Of a stretch of 64,000 nucleotides of DNA, positions 1 through 12,875 are shown piece after piece. The DNA comes from Luscinia megarhynchos (lineage: Eukaryota > Chordata > Aves > Passeriformes > Turdidae): the NCBI GenBank assembly GCA_034336665.1, contig CM067592.1, positions 50,885,473 to 50,949,472 on the forward strand. Direction: 5' to 3'. Each line of letters starts with the position of its first letter. Positions within the stretch are counted from its first letter, which is position 1. The notes beneath the pieces are model-generated. The model made no database searches, was not told the origin of the DNA, and worked only from the letters and a program-made list of their open reading frames with translations. The position numbers and the translations under genes are program-made.

Positions 1-1215
1 AAATCAGCTTCCTGCTGTTACCTTGGGTGCTGCCATTGCTCACCAGAGCAATCAGTACCTGCCCCCTTGTTCCCTCGACAAGGATGTTGCAGACTGCAAC
101 AAGATGTCCCCTCAGTCTCCTCTTGTCTGGGCTGAACAGACTCCAGACTGAGCAGTGCCCTCAGCCACTGCTCACACGGCTTCCCCTCCAAACCCTTCAC
201 ACCCTCACGGCCTCCTCTGGACACTCTCTGACAGCTCAGTGCCTTTTTGTGTTGTGGCACCCAGAGCTGGCCCAGCACTAGGGGTGAGGCTGCCCCAGCT
301 CAGAGCAGAGCAGGACAATCCCCTCCCTTGCCCGGCTGTGATGCTGTGCCTGATGCTCCCCAGGACACAGGTGGCCCTCCCTGCTGACTCCTATTCAGCT
401 TTTGGTAGACCAAGAGCCCCAGGTCCCTTTTCACATCACTTCTTTCCAGTATCAAATTCCCCACTCTGTCTGTACATCCAGGGTTACCCCGGTGCAGAAT
501 TTCAGTTGCAGAATCCAGCACTCTCCCTTCTTGAACTTCATATGGATGATGATTGCCCAGTCCTCTTATTTGTCAAGGTCTTTCTGCAAGGCTTCCCTGT
601 TTTTGAGGAGTAAACAGCTCCTTGTGGTTTCATATAATCTGTGAACTTGTTGAGTATCCCTTCCAGTCCTGTGTCCAGGCCATTTATGAAGCTGTTGAAG
701 AGCACAGGGCTGAGTATGGAGCCCTGTGGAACCCCACCAGTGACAGATCATCAGCCTGATGGCACCTGTAATCCTTTGTGCCTGGCCCATGAGCCAGTTG
801 CTCACCTATCAAGTGACGTGTTTATCCATCTGACAATGGATATTTTGTCCAGAAGGACACAGTATCAAAAGCTCTACTGAAATCCAAAAAGATTGCATCA
901 ACTGGCTTCCCTTGATCAGCTAGGTAGGTTATCCTGTCAGGAAAGGAGAGGTTTGGTAAGCAGGACTTTCCTCTCATGAAGCCATTCTAGCTGTGACTAG
1001 TGGCTGTTTTTCCCCTCAGATGTTTTCCAGTAGTTCCCAGAACAATCTTCTTCATAACTTTACCAGGCACTGAAAAGGGTCTTTAGTTTACAGGATCCTC
1101 CTTCTTGCCCTTCTTGAAAACTGGGACAATGTTCGCCAGCTTTCTGTCAGCTGGGACCTCTCCAGATTCCCAAGACTGCTCAAAAGTCAATGAGAGAGGT
1201 TTTGTGATGGCATTA
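1..1215 (-). mobile_element. CR1 LINE fragment (ORF2 reverse transcriptase to 3' part), broken
   Basis: A retrotransposon fragment lying antisense, with its 3' part toward base 1 and cut off by the window edge. Read on the minus strand, three short frames match the C-terminal half of CR1 ORF2. One, near 566-620, reads NREALQKDLDK. One, near 390-510, reads ILHRGNPGCT and RDLGLLV. One, near 140-200, reads VKGLEGKPCEQWLRAL. They lie in different frames separated by stops, so the reading frame has several indels and no intact polymerase remains. On the plus strand, 690-760 and 850-930 are the antisense of conserved CR1 reverse-transcriptase DNA (the region coding for GVPQGS-like and FADDTKL-like motifs in intact CR1). 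Homology fades at about 1210. Confident as CR1; the subfamily is not determined. Confidence 0.9.
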
Positions 1216-1899
1216 GAATACATATAAAAAATTGTATTTCTAGGAAATAGTATCATCAAGGATCTATAAAGAAGCAGGGGAAAGATCTACATCTTGGAAT
1301 CTGTAATTTCACCTCAGTTTTACCAGCTATATTAGGAGTCTTGTTTGTTATGCACAAGTAAATTTATTTTGCACTCAGAAATAGTGTCCTTTTTCTTAAG
1401 GCCTGAGTTTCATTAACACACTTTAATATAATAGTATCAGTTATTCCTTCCCCATCATGTCAGTTACTCAAAAAAATTTATTTCTATATGTCTTATCCAC
1501 TATGAGAAAAAAAAAAAAATCAATTGTCCAGCAGTTTTAGAGCACCTTTCCAAAGACCACCCTATTTTGAATACTCTCAATTAGTCTGGTTTCAGATCAC
1601 CACCCCAAAAAATGTGAATGCCCATAGAAAGATTAATTTTTTTCCTTAACAAACCATACCGCCCAGAGAATTAAAATTAAAAAAAAAACCAAAAAAGGGA
1701 TATGAAAAAGCGTATTGAGATACTTATTTTTCAGATGTTTCCAATAAAGAAAAGTAAATTTCAAAAGCACCACTTGCTGAGGAAAGTAACTAAATACATT
1801 ATCCTGAATTGCTGAAACACAGGACTGTGATGTTGTTGTGCATTCATGACAGGTCCATTATACTGTAACTGTAATATATATATATCCATTATATTGTAA
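1216..1899. other. AT-rich sequence, no gene seen
   Basis: Unique-looking AT-rich DNA between two CR1 fragments. It holds a pure A run of about 13 near 1507, another near 1680 and a short TA run near 1876. I see no coding frame, RNA gene or known repeat. Confidence 0.6.
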
Positions 1900-2215
1900 T
1901 TGTAAGTGCCACATCTGAACTTCTTTGAAATACCTCTAAAGATGGTGTCACAACCGCTTCCCTGGGCAGCCTGTTCCAGTGCTTGATAACCATTGTAATG
2001 CAGAAGATTTTCCTAATATGCAATCTAAACCTTCACCAAGGCAACTTGTAATTTCCTCTCATCTTGTTGTTTGTTACCGGAGAGAAGAGAGCAATTCCTA
2101 GCTCTCAACAACCTCCTTTCAGGTAGCTGTAGCAAGTCAAGGTGTCCCTCCTGATCCTCTTTTTCTCCAGGCTAAACACCACCAGGTCCCTCAGCCGCTC
2201 CTCATAAGATTTATA
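1900..2215 (-). mobile_element. CR1 LINE 3'-region fragment, antisense
   Basis: A short CR1 piece on the minus strand. The plus strand carries the antisense of the widespread CR1 3' region: CCCTGGGCAGCCTGTTCCAG (1961-1980), then a block around 2090-2215 that ends with CCTCAGCCGCTCCTCATAAG (2190-2209). The terminal ATTCT-type repeat expected at the low-coordinate end is missing or decayed, so the extreme 3' tail has been lost. It contains no coding capacity beyond the last few codons of ORF2. It is separate from the preceding CR1 because the two cover overlapping parts of the 3' region. Confidence 0.85.
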
Positions 2216-5200
2216 GCTTTGGTTCTGCAATCCATTAGGATTAGTCCTGCAATATCATTGTACTTGAGGCTTTTACACTACCATTACAAAGTGCTGTGTC
2301 ACTACAGTTCCTTCACAGCTCTTGTTTAGTTTAGACAGCTGTCTGGAAGCATCAACTTGACAAAATGCAGATACCTAAGGACAATTTATTTTTTATTCTG
2401 AGCAAGGACTTAGAGTTCCTTTTGCAGCATGAATTATTTAATAGAGTTTAAAAGAAGCAAAGGCCCTTGATTTTTGACAATGATAATTTTAACTGAGAAA
2501 AGTATCAAGAGCATTTGCTCAAACTGACACCAAAGAAACAAACAAACAAACCAAAAAATTAGCTACTATGGCTTTCTGAAAGCAAATAAGAAATGCTCTT
2601 ATTTTGAAAACTGCATTCAGTGTCATATCAAGGATGTGTATTAATAGTACGAGCCACAGACCAATTGATTTAGGAGAGAAACTGCATTCTTGGGTTTTCC
2701 TTCCACTTTGGAGTCAGTCATTAAAATCTATGTCAAAAACCGCATTCTTGTCAATTTGCTTTGATTTGCATGTCCTTTAATATTGCCATGCTTGTCTCCT
2801 AGTGTCATTTTTTAAAAAAATTATGTCTAAAGTTTGATCTCTAAATCTTTATTTATGCATCAATGTCTCTGAATTGACAACTTAATTTTACAAAAGCCTT
2901 GATAATCAAGCAGTTCTCATTGATTTCATAAGAGGATTGCATGCTACATGATCAATATTTTAGATGTCTAAATATATCCCAGCATCAGGGCTCTGGTTGT
3001 TTTGGTGGCTCTCATAATGCCATATCATGATGACAAGTTATCTTGACTTGTGGCTACACAGTCTACGTGATATTTCATTGTAATCATACACCTGTGGCCT
3101 AATTCAATGATTGCAACCAACAATATTCTAGGATCGATTCCTGTTTCCATAATAACGAATCTGAAATAAATTTGTCAGATATTGCAGAAATCAGGTCACA
3201 AGTGATGCCTTTGTAACAGTTACAAAATTGTTCCCACACAAAAATCATTGACTACTGAACTGAGCACTTGCAAAAAAGCAGAAATAATAATCTCAGGAAC
3301 AAAAGCACCAGTTTGTCCAAATGCATATTTCTGTGCTGAGAGGATCTCATATCCAAGCTACAAATGAAAAATCAGAAGAAGTTCAGTATGATATAAATAG
3401 TAGAAGAGATTTCATAACAGCAAAAATGTTACATGAGATGTTTTTAGGGCATAGTAACACTCTGGAAAGAGTTGAAAACAATTAGGGAAAAAAGAGAATG
3501 AAATAAGTATTTATTATTTATGCTGGTATCTGCCTTTTGTGGTGTGTGCAAATGTAGAGAATAGATATCAAAAATCAAGCATACAGAAAAGGAAGCTGCT
3601 GTTTAAAGCATATGGTCCCCTTTAAAAAAAAACCTTCAGTATGAGGAGTAGATTCACAGTGGTTTACATGATACTTTAAAAAAATAGAAAAGAAATCAAA
3701 TGGGGAGGAAATAAGCAGGACTTTAAATGAGACTGCAAGCCTCCTCCATTCCCTGCTGGGACCATTCCTTCCAGCTGGGGCAAACCTTGGTCATTAACAT
3801 TCTCAAAATCATATTGATGCTTGCAGAAGGAAGCAGCACATCCTTCTAATTCCATGGAAACTATTTATTACACTTCTCTCTACACTTCTGCCTATGCTCT
3901 AGCCCTGTCTATCTTAGACAGGGCTTATCAAATTTTTTGCATAAACTCTCACCGTTTAAAACACTTTTAAAAATATCATCTTTAAAAATAGTTATTTAGT
4001 ACTTGGTTCTAGTCAAAATGGGTTGCAATTTCTATTTATTTTTGTTGGTATTCTTCTGGGTTGGCATTTAGATTACTCTATCTAAAATATCTTCTTTAAT
4101 ATCATCTCAGATTTAGAAAAAAAAAGCTTTGTATCTAACTTTTGAAAAGCTAAATAATTGGGGGTTTTGTGTTCAAAAGAAAAATGTTTATCAAACAGGT
4201 ATTTACGAAACTTCTACAATCATGGCTCAGATATGTATTTCTTATCATTTAGTCATCTAGCCACCACTTTTTTGTTTAGGAAACACAACACTCTATAAGA
4301 CTTTGATCTTGGTCCATCCTTTGAGAACACAGAGTAAAGGCAACATCTTAAATAATGCAACTTGTGCAATCTCCAAAGCAAATGGCAAATTAATCAGTCT
4401 CTGAATCCTTATTTTTTGAAGACTTGTGCATTTTTAAAGAAGATGGAGTAATTGTTTAGTGACTTGGTGCCATTGATTTTCATTATGGATGGTGTTGACA
4501 AAGGTCTGTGTCAGGTCACCTGGGACAGATAGCCTTTGCATATCTAACTAAAATAGGGAGAATATACCATTTCTTATTCCATATTCAAGAGGAAAGCTCC
4601 AGTCCTTGAAATAAGTTTTGTGTGACCTTCTGGACAAAGAAATTTGTCCTTTTTGGCCATTAGAATAAATGAGAAAAATGCAAAGCTGCATAGTCATGAA
4701 GCAGAGGTCTGGATTTTACAGGCCAACAGATTCCTGATTGAGAATGTTGGTTAGAAGAAAAAGGTTATAAAAGAACAAAAGAATAAAAGAGAAATGCTCT
4801 TATTTGCTAAATGTGTGCATTACTTCTTGATTTCTCCATTAGTAATATCTGGAATAGAAATTAAGTGTTCCCATGAGAAGAAACATATTTACTTTGAAGT
4901 GTGTGGTAGTTTTCAACTTCTTACAAATTTTTGGTGTGTGTAAGACATGAATTCCATAATATAAAAATCATATTTAACTGAGATACAGATTTAACATACC
5001 CATTTCCAGGTATTTTCCTACTAAGATTTTACTTGCAACTTTGAAGTAATTATCATTTTTATATATTTTCAGTAGTGACGCAGAATTATTTCTAAGCTAC
5101 ACTAAAATTCTTTTTTCTTCCACTCTAGAGGATTGAAAAATATATAATTTTAATTGCACTTCAGATTTTGCTTTAAAATTGTCAGATTTTTTTCAGTTTG

Positions 5201-6484
5201 TGCATTTGATTTTTTTTCTTTTTTTTTAATTTTTACTTTCTTATGTTCTAGTTTAAGGATTTTCCTCCCACTTTCTACAGTCTAGTTGTTCTCCATCCTT
5301 GCCATCTAAACTTCTGTTCTCTAATAGCTCAGTCCCATTCAGTCTCATTGAAATGAAGTTTGTAATTTTAGTGTTTTACAGTAGCTACTGGATTTAGGAA
5401 AAAATCAAACACTTATGTGTTATGATGACTCAGTGAATTTCTCTGGAGGAAAATGTGACTTTAAAGATTTGTTAGCTGGCAGTGCTTTCTAGATATCTGC
5501 TTTAGCAAATTCTGTCTCATAATGGAAACTGTACAATGAGAGTATGTGAGCTGTTATACAATTCAGCAGACAAAGAAATTGAGTTTTTCTAAAATGAGGT
5601 GTCTTGGAAAACAGAACACGTCAGTCTGTCTGAGAATGTACAAGTAAATATAACCATTAAATTCATTTTTATTTACTCAACCTGCTTCCGTAAATATATC
5701 AATTAGAATCTTATCAAAAACATTTCTAAAAAAAGGCAAAAGAACATTGTTAAAATACTGGTAGTGTTTTGAGAGAGCTGACAGGTAATTTGTGGCTACA
5801 AAGAGCCTTGATTGATTGACCAAGCATTGCTTCCATAGAGGCTAATATAAAACTTTTAAGAAAGCTATTAAATATCACTTGTACTTCCTGTGTCTCCTCT
5901 AATAGTAGCTGTGGGATGTGTAATAACCACTTTTCATTTCTGTCAGTCAGGTCAGAGGGGAGGAAATAGGAGAAAGCTAATGAGCATGTAGTCCATGAGG
6001 AAAACACCGATGCATATGACAGTAATAACTGATGAGAATTGTCTTTAACAAGAAAAGAGGAATTGTTTTTAAAGATCATTCAGGTTTGGTGGAGCAATAA
6101 AAAGATGCTGTAAATGGGTAGAAAGGAGAGAAAGGTCCTCATCTGTGTAGACAAGTGCATATACACACTATTATTTGATATATGAGGGTGTAAGAAATGT
6201 TAAAGTTCCATGAGCTACAGCCTCAGGTGAGGTGTGGCAGTGGAAACCACACAGTTTACTCCAACATCTTTCCTAGAACAAGCAAGCTGAGCTGAAGATG
6301 TTTCTGTAAATTGGCACTATATCTTCCTCTGGTACAGAGCAAAAACTTTTTGAGTTTTTCCTCTTGAAATAACTGATGAGGACTCATGTGACGTTTGTTA
6401 ACTGTCAGTGATGTTACAACAACTCCTGTTAATTCTGTCTTCATCCAGGAAAAAGGGGCTGAGAATGAAGAAGAGGGAAAACTT
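2216..6484. other. Long AT-rich stretch without a gene
   Basis: Frames here are short and match nothing I know, including a 109-codon minus-strand frame at 5750-6079. No transposon is recognised. A perfect 11-bp inverted repeat at 3901-3925 is listed separately. The part at about 2870-3240 has few simple repeats and many short homeodomain-type AT motifs, which would suit a conserved non-coding element, but sequence alone cannot show it. Confidence 0.55.
3901..3925. repeat. Perfect 11-bp inverted repeat with 3-base loop
   Basis: AGCCCTGTCTA at 3901-3911 is followed by the loop TCT and by its exact reverse complement TAGACAGGGCT at 3915-3925. The stem is unusually GC-rich for this AT-rich neighbourhood. 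It is too short for a microRNA precursor, and no U-run terminator context is relevant in a vertebrate. Function unknown; it may be chance or a replication-error palindrome. Confidence 0.8.
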
Positions 6485-6808
6485 TGCACAAATTGCTTGT
6501 GGTGGGAGGCACTGGTATCCTCTGTCTGGTGACGAACAATAGGACAGAAGAAAATACAATGAAGTGCATCAGGGTGAATTCAGATTGGAGATTAGGAAAA
6601 GGTTCTTCACTGAGAGCACGATCACAAGAACAGTCTTACCAGGAAAGTGGTCATGGCACCAAGGCCTTCAGAGTTCACGAAATGTCTGCACAGTGCTCTT
6701 AGTTACGAGATTTACTGTCAAATAGTCCTGCAGGAAAGGGGAAGTTTGTTTGATGATCCTTATGAGTCCTTTTCATCTTGAGATATCTGATTCCGTGATT
6801 CTAAATTG
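6485..6808 (+). mobile_element. CR1 LINE 3' end, sense
   Basis: A 5'-truncated CR1 copy in plus orientation. It carries the late-ORF2/3'UTR wording around 6575-6620 (GGAGATTAGGAAAAGGTTCT), then GGAAAGTGGTCATGGCACCA (6641-6660), and ends with GATGATCCTTATGAGTCC (6753-6770) followed by GTGATTCTAAA, a decayed form of the CR1 terminal repeat. This 3' end type (GATGATCCTT) differs from the copy at 12.5 kb, so at least two CR1 subfamilies are present. A 72-codon frame at 6484-6702 is just this repeat. Confidence 0.88.
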
Positions 6809-6893
6809 TTTTACAAAACCATAGGAATCTTGTATAAACTTTTATCCATCCTAGCAGATTCTTTCAACATCCTCGCACAATGTAGAAAAGGGA

Positions 6894-6926
6894 ATATGTG
6901 TGTGTGTGTGTGTGCGCGCGTGTGTG
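6894..6926. repeat. Alternating purine-pyrimidine TG/CG microsatellite
   Basis: A run of 33 bases alternates strictly purine-pyrimidine. It is mostly TG, with a CGCGCG core near 6914-6920. Such tracts are known candidates for left-handed Z-DNA. It lies about 85 bases downstream of the CR1 3' end. Confidence 0.92.
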
Positions 6927-9630
6927 AATTATTTTTATGGGTGAACATGTGACACCCTTCCAGTTGCATCACACTATAATCTCTACCTGAGGTTCTTTCT
7001 TCATGCTCTTGCCAATAAGACTGGTTTTAAAGCAGCCCTGCCTGTAAATCCCACCAGATTGATAATTGCCAGATGTGACGTACTACACTGTCTTGTGGGC
7101 ACACACTGGCACGCAAGGCACAGAACTGAGCTCACAGATTAATGTACTTTTCAAATGAGCAAAAGGAACCTGTGCTATCTGCAGTCTAAACCATGAGAGA
7201 GGAGAGGAGATTGGAGGACAAAATTTAGCTTTCTCAGCTGAAATACCTTTAGATACCAATACCTAAGATGAGCCACTGGCATAAATACAACACTCACTGA
7301 ATAATTAGTACTGCTCCTCAGATTATTTTTCAATTATGGCATGAGTCTGAAAAACTTGAACAAAAAGTGTGACAAACTGAGGAAAGGTCAATGAATAAGA
7401 TGCAAATCTTATTCTACTATAAATTGTCAAGTCACTGAAACTTTTACTGAAAAATAACAATAAAAATGGGAGTACATCTGTATGTAGTCACCACTGTAAC
7501 ACCTGTAGGGCACATAATGACTGAAAAAACAAGCAAAAACTTCTGTAAATATTTTGGCAAAAAAAGCAAAGCAGACTTTTCAGTTAAGCTGACCAAGTGA
7601 TTTACCTTATGAAGATAAAGCAGGGTCTCTATACTGCATAATTCTTTGATCTGAATTTGAACAGTATTTCATACAGTCAACTTGTCCTAAATGTTGCCAG
7701 AGTGTATATCACTTATGCTAGAGTTAAATGTTGCAATATAAAAATTGGTTTATGTTTTATAAAACAAATTTCATATAATTTCATCCCAGTATACTGCTTT
7801 CTTATATGCTCCTAGCAGATCAATTATATAAATGAATTTCGACATCAGAAATAGTTTTGAAAAATCATCCCCACATCACCTAAAAATAAAATTCAGTTAT
7901 TGTGCTCAACTGTTGTGTGCATTATTCTTGTGTCGTCTGACATAATACAAACAATATTACAGGATAAAAAAAAAATTCTACACAGTATTTATAATTTCCA
8001 TTGGTGTCTCTAGAAGATAAATCTTAGAGAACATATTTGCAATTTTCAATTTTCACTTAGCTATGTGATGACTGGTAAAAACTGTTATAAGCCATAAGCC
8101 AAACTCCAGTTTCATGTGGAATCAGTGTCAAAAACCAAAGGTGCCTGAGAAGTACTTAAAAGTTACAGAGCCTATTAGAGACAAATTATAAGAAAGAGGC
8201 TAGGTAAGTAGCATACCTTATTTAAATTTTTCAATGGTTATAGTGCATTCAGGAAATCCATAAACTTATGCTTCTGAAAGACAAAGACACAACATTTCAT
8301 ACTCTTCCCTTTTCCTTGAAAAGGTGATAATAATGAGATAGAGAGAATACCATCTGTTTTCAGCCATGTGAAAATCTCTACCTATATAAATTCAATGGTT
8401 TATTACCAAAAGATCTTGGGGATTTAGACACCTGGATTTTGTCCATAATACTTGAAATCATGTCTTGGACAAAATTTCGTAAATACAATGCAGTTTAATG
8501 AAGAGTTTAATGAAGATTTGCATGGTGATTCATGCAGTTCAAATGAAGAGGGAAAAAAATCCCCCAAATCCACTTTTAAATTCTCTGTTTTGATTTGTGT
8601 CATCAATATCAGAACTTACCCAATATATAATAATTGAAGTGAAAATATCAGGTGACCATGACCAACATGAATAGAAGATTAAGCAGAGAGAAGTAATAAA
8701 CTGAATATGAGTATTTGTGTTTGCAGGTATGGATCTGACTACAACAAAGTTTTTTAATCCACAAAAATAATGTCTCCATGGGAAAAAAAAAAGTAGTCTC
8801 TGAGTTGTTGGTTATGCTGAAAGGAAATATGTCAATTAACAAAGAAATTACCAAAAAAGACAAAAATTATGCTCTCTCAAATTTCCTCTTTTCTTATGCT
8901 ATACTCCATTGGTTTCAAGAGAGACTTTGACCTTGAAAGTGTAGGTAAAAACAAATTTTTTTATGTGACAATTTGGTTCAAAATACTGACATCTCACTAT
9001 TTCTACACATAACTGAAGTGTTAGTTTGAGGGTCACTAAAGACTGAAGTGTCCCAATTCATCATATCTAAGCAAAAACTTCTGCTAAATAATGTCTCACA
9101 GTGAATATTTAGTGGTTGCTTTGTCAATGTGTCTCCATTAAGTCACACTTTCATTTGAGTATCAAATAGGGGTTTAGTGCACATACAAAATGACAGCTTA
9201 CTATTTATCACTCTGTCACTATGATTGTGAAGAGTTTGTTTGGTGAGACTGAAAATGTTAGTTAATAAACAGAATTTCCACCTTGAGCACAAGACTGTAC
9301 TAGTTGTCATTCCTTCCACAATTCTCCTCAAAATTATCAGAAACACGATATAGTTAAATCACAACAAAAGATGAAAAATATTAGAAATACCAAGAATAGA
9401 TAATTCTGAGTAATATACTCACTGAAATTAGTTTCTCTTTCTGTTTTCTTTGTGTCTTAGTTGAGACAGAGATTTCTCAAATATATTTCAGTTCTATGAA
9501 TTATATATAAATTTCTTCTGGCAATTCTGTGCTGCTACATTTCACCAATGTTGATCAGTTAAAAAGGGTTTTTTTTCCTTACCATTTTAAAAGTTAGAAG
9601 AAGATTCCAAGAAATGCAACCTGAATGTAT

Positions 9631-9747
9631 GGAAAAAAGAAGAAAAAACAAAAACAAAACAAAGCAAAAAAATCCACAAAACCAACCACCCAAACGAAAA
9701 ACCAAACACAAACACAAAACAGAAAAAAAAAAAACAAACCCAAAACA
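9631..9747 (+). repeat. A-rich low-complexity tract
   Basis: About 117 bases are almost all A with scattered C and G, in patterns such as AAAACAAAACAAAG and AAACACAAACAC. It could be a decayed poly(A)/simple-repeat tail, but no retroposed body is recognised upstream. The 63-codon frame on the opposite strand (9594-9785) is an artefact of this composition. Confidence 0.85.
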
Positions 9748-11409
9748 GTGAGAGAATTCTGACCAAAAAAACCCCAGATTATCAAAATGGAGTATTAAGA
9801 TAATAATAAAAAATTGTTGTTATTTATCTTTGAAGCCTTCATAAATTTTTCCTTATACTGGATTCTTATTATAAGAATATTTTATTTTTCACTTTTTTCC
9901 CTTTTCACTTTTGCCATAACTATACACAAATACAACCTTGTTAAGAGACCAAGATATACAGTGAAATTTTTGCTTTGGCAAATACAGGAGCCTGAGCTAC
10001 CAATAAATAAAATGAGGGCATCAGACAGGACGAACTAAAATGCTTTTTAAGCAGGTGTTCTCTTGTAGAATTTTAATGACTTTAATTTTGTAAAGGAGAT
10101 CTTTCAATGCCTGTAAAATGTATAAACATTACAGAAAAGTGTAAGAAATTGAATCCCTACCTTGAAAATATTGGGAAATAGATATTGATGCACTTAGTTG
10201 TTTGTATCCACTGTTTTACTCATATATATTGTTTAAAGTACAGCATTAACATGAATCTGTGAATCTTTCTACTCACTCAACAGTGATATATATTAACTGT
10301 ACATTAGGAGGTTTCATAATGTCTCTGGGTTGGAATCAGAGTTATCCAATGCTGAAATAATTCTCCTAGATTCAAAGAAATGTAGACTCTTCAGTTTCAC
10401 TGCGGAAGCAGAATTGTATCGTGTCAGCTTGTTGGTGGCATTTTCTTTCTGGAGGGAAAAAAAAGGTGGGTGAGACCGCTCCCAAGTTAGGATATTTTTA
10501 ACTTGTTCTCAGGAAGCATAAGTGAGTAAATATTTTCAAGTTTTCTATACATTTGTAGCTACTGACTACTACAGTTCTGATTCTGATTAATGCTAACTAA
10601 TATCCATTCTTCTACATACATGCTATTAACCCATTGGGCAAAAATGTTTGGTCTTGGGCATATTAGCCTTCCTACACCAGATTTGTTGTCTGATGATGCA
10701 AACTGTGTCTGTCGTGAGGTCTAACCCAGCCTGTAATACCTGCAGTGAAATTTCCCTCAACACACTTTTGGTAAGTGTCAACAGATCCATCTTCCACAGA
10801 CAATTGAGCTATTCCAAACCAACTATATGTATTATAGTTTCAGAAGTAAGTTTTACTTCCTTAGATTTATTGCCATCTTTTTTTCTTTATTTGAAAGAGA
10901 ACCAAAATCAGTCTTGATGGAACCAAAAAGTCTTTGCTATTCCTCCTTTGAATGGCCTGATTTTCCTTTTCTTTTTGCATCAAGAAGGATGTAAGATACA
11001 TGCAAGGTAGGGAATATATGTATAATGCTACTTTCATGATACTTTTGCAACCCATTTTAGATAGACTGGTGCCTTTACTTGACTGAAGACAAGGCAAATG
11101 GAACTATAATCAAATATCCCTAAAACTTTTCTCCTACCATACAAAAATGTATTGTAATCCTAGTCAGTTTCCTTTATACATGTCACAGAAATTAGAGCTG
11201 ACTAAAGTTCACACTATTGAATTATCTTGTAACTAAATGAGTCTTGCTTCCATACTTCCTCTTGACAGAAAATTCCATGTGGCCACTACCTAATCAAACT
11301 TCTCAGTATATAAGCAATTCAAGTTCTGTTCAAGAGATACAAATTTTATATATATTTTTCTGTGTACAATGTGTTGTCTGTAGATTTCCATGTGTAAATT
11401 CTAGGCCCA

Positions 11410-11495
11410 TCCTTTTCTTTTATTTTTCCTCATTTTTTTCTCTTTTTTCCTTCTCTCTTTCTTTTTTATTTTTATTTTTCCTTTTTTTTCTTTCT
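11410..11495 (+). repeat. T/C-rich (polypyrimidine) tract
   Basis: About 86 bases are nearly all T and C with a few A residues, including several runs of six to eight T. It is low-complexity sequence. It could serve as a splice-type polypyrimidine tract, but no convincing exon follows it. Confidence 0.85.
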
Positions 11496-12489
11496 GTGAG
11501 TGTATGTTTGTTTTTCACTTCTTTGAAAGAAACTATTAATATTATGTCACTGGAGGAGTTCTCTTCATATTTCTCTCCCTTTCCTGCTTTGATAATTTAA
11601 AAAGTTGTATCTTCTGGCTGTCTGTGCATCTCTTTTCTTTCCATCCGAAATATGAAATATAGGATATGAATTTCTAGAAATATTTTCTCCCCAAGTAATG
11701 TCTTTCCTTTCTAACATTATGAAGCCAGAACTGACCCATGTCTTCTGCATTAATACTGTATGATAGCTTTTAACAAGTATATATAAATATCCAGAAGTAG
11801 ACTAATTCCTTGTATTTTTTATGCCCACTGGAAAATTGAAGAACAATGTTATTACCGTGTTTCTCACTTTAAATTCAACGCAGTACTTTCATTTTCCATA
11901 GCAACAGAAACAGTATCTGCTGCAGCACTTGTTCAGTCCGGCCTCAAATGTGACTCAAAGCAAAGATATTAAATGTACCACTTTTCTGATGTTTTAACTA
12001 TAATCTTCCACTTTTACTTCAGTAGTTGACTTCTTCCAACAAAAATGAGAAAGTCTAAATCTGCATCCTGCTATATTAGATACTTTGTCATGTTTCTATC
12101 ATAATCCTTTTTATTCCGTTCTCATTTTTTATGTTGCTGAATGAAATCAATTATTTCATCTATTTTTCTGCTTTCAGGTAACTTTCAAGCTGGCTCAACT
12201 GCTTTGATGGGTACAGTTATATGTCTGCTGGTCTCAACCAAGCAAAGCTGGTCATATTTATCTGTACACAAGCTACTTCAGACTTCTTTGCAGAACAGAG
12301 AATGAAATCTGCAAGAAAGATCTCCCCTCAGCATAGAACTCTCACCTCAGGTATTTGCTTTTTCTGTTCAATTAGTACCTAAGTCTGAAGAATGAATGAG
12401 ACCTGCCTCTTTCTCTACAGTATTCAATTCTTCCAAGAATGTTTTTGCTTGAGCTGCTTTCTGTCCACACCAAGATCTATGACATATTT

Positions 12490-12875
12490 TGTGAGGAGCA
12501 GCTGAGGATGCTGCCTTTTGTTTTGTTAGGAAGAAAAGAGACTGATGAAGAACCTTATCTCTCTCTGCAGCTTCCCAGGGGAAGGATTTGGAGAGGGAGA
12601 TGCTGAGCTCCTCTCCCTGGGATCCAATGATAAGCCATGGGAATGGCTAAAATTTGCACCAGTGTAAGTTCAGACTGAACATTAGTAAACACTTCTTTAC
12701 CATGACTGTGGTCCAACACTGGAGAAGGCTTCTTTGAAAGGTGTTTGATATCCCAAGCCTGTCAATGGCCGAGGCATTTGGACAATGTTCTTAAAAACCT
12801 GCTTTAAATTTAGGTCAGTCCTGTGAAGTGGTCAGGCAGTTGTGCAGGATGATTGTTGTAGGTTCCAACTAAAGT
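12490..12875 (+). mobile_element. CR1 LINE 3' end, sense, running into an expanded tail
   Basis: Starts with GAGGAGCAGCTGAGGATGCT (12491-12510) and passes through late ORF2/3'UTR wording at 12530-12740 (GAACCTTATCTCTCTCTGCA; TTCAGACTGAACATTAG). It ends with GTGGTCAGGCAGTTGTGCAG (12827-12846) and GTTGTAGGTTCCAACTAAAG, directly followed by ATTCT repeats. This order, with the last unique bases abutting ATTCT units, is what a CR1 3' terminus looks like. The copy is 5'-truncated and non-coding. Its tail is the evident seed of the adjoining microsatellite. Confidence 0.88.

Larger units (their letters stand above)
6927..12489. other. Long AT-rich stretch without a gene
   Basis: No gene or transposon is recognised. 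Notable contents are the A-rich tract at 9631-9747 and the T/C-rich tract at 11410-11495, each listed separately. The frames present are short; the longest, 118 codons at 11244-11600, runs through the T-rich tract and encodes a low-complexity F/S/L string, so it is not a credible protein. Confidence 0.55.

Noticed and set aside
155..613. 152-codon plus-strand frame
   Set aside because: It is antisense to CR1 ORF2; the real homology is on the minus strand and is broken.
5750..6079. 109-codon minus-strand frame
   Set aside because: No recognisable family, and no conservation evidence available.
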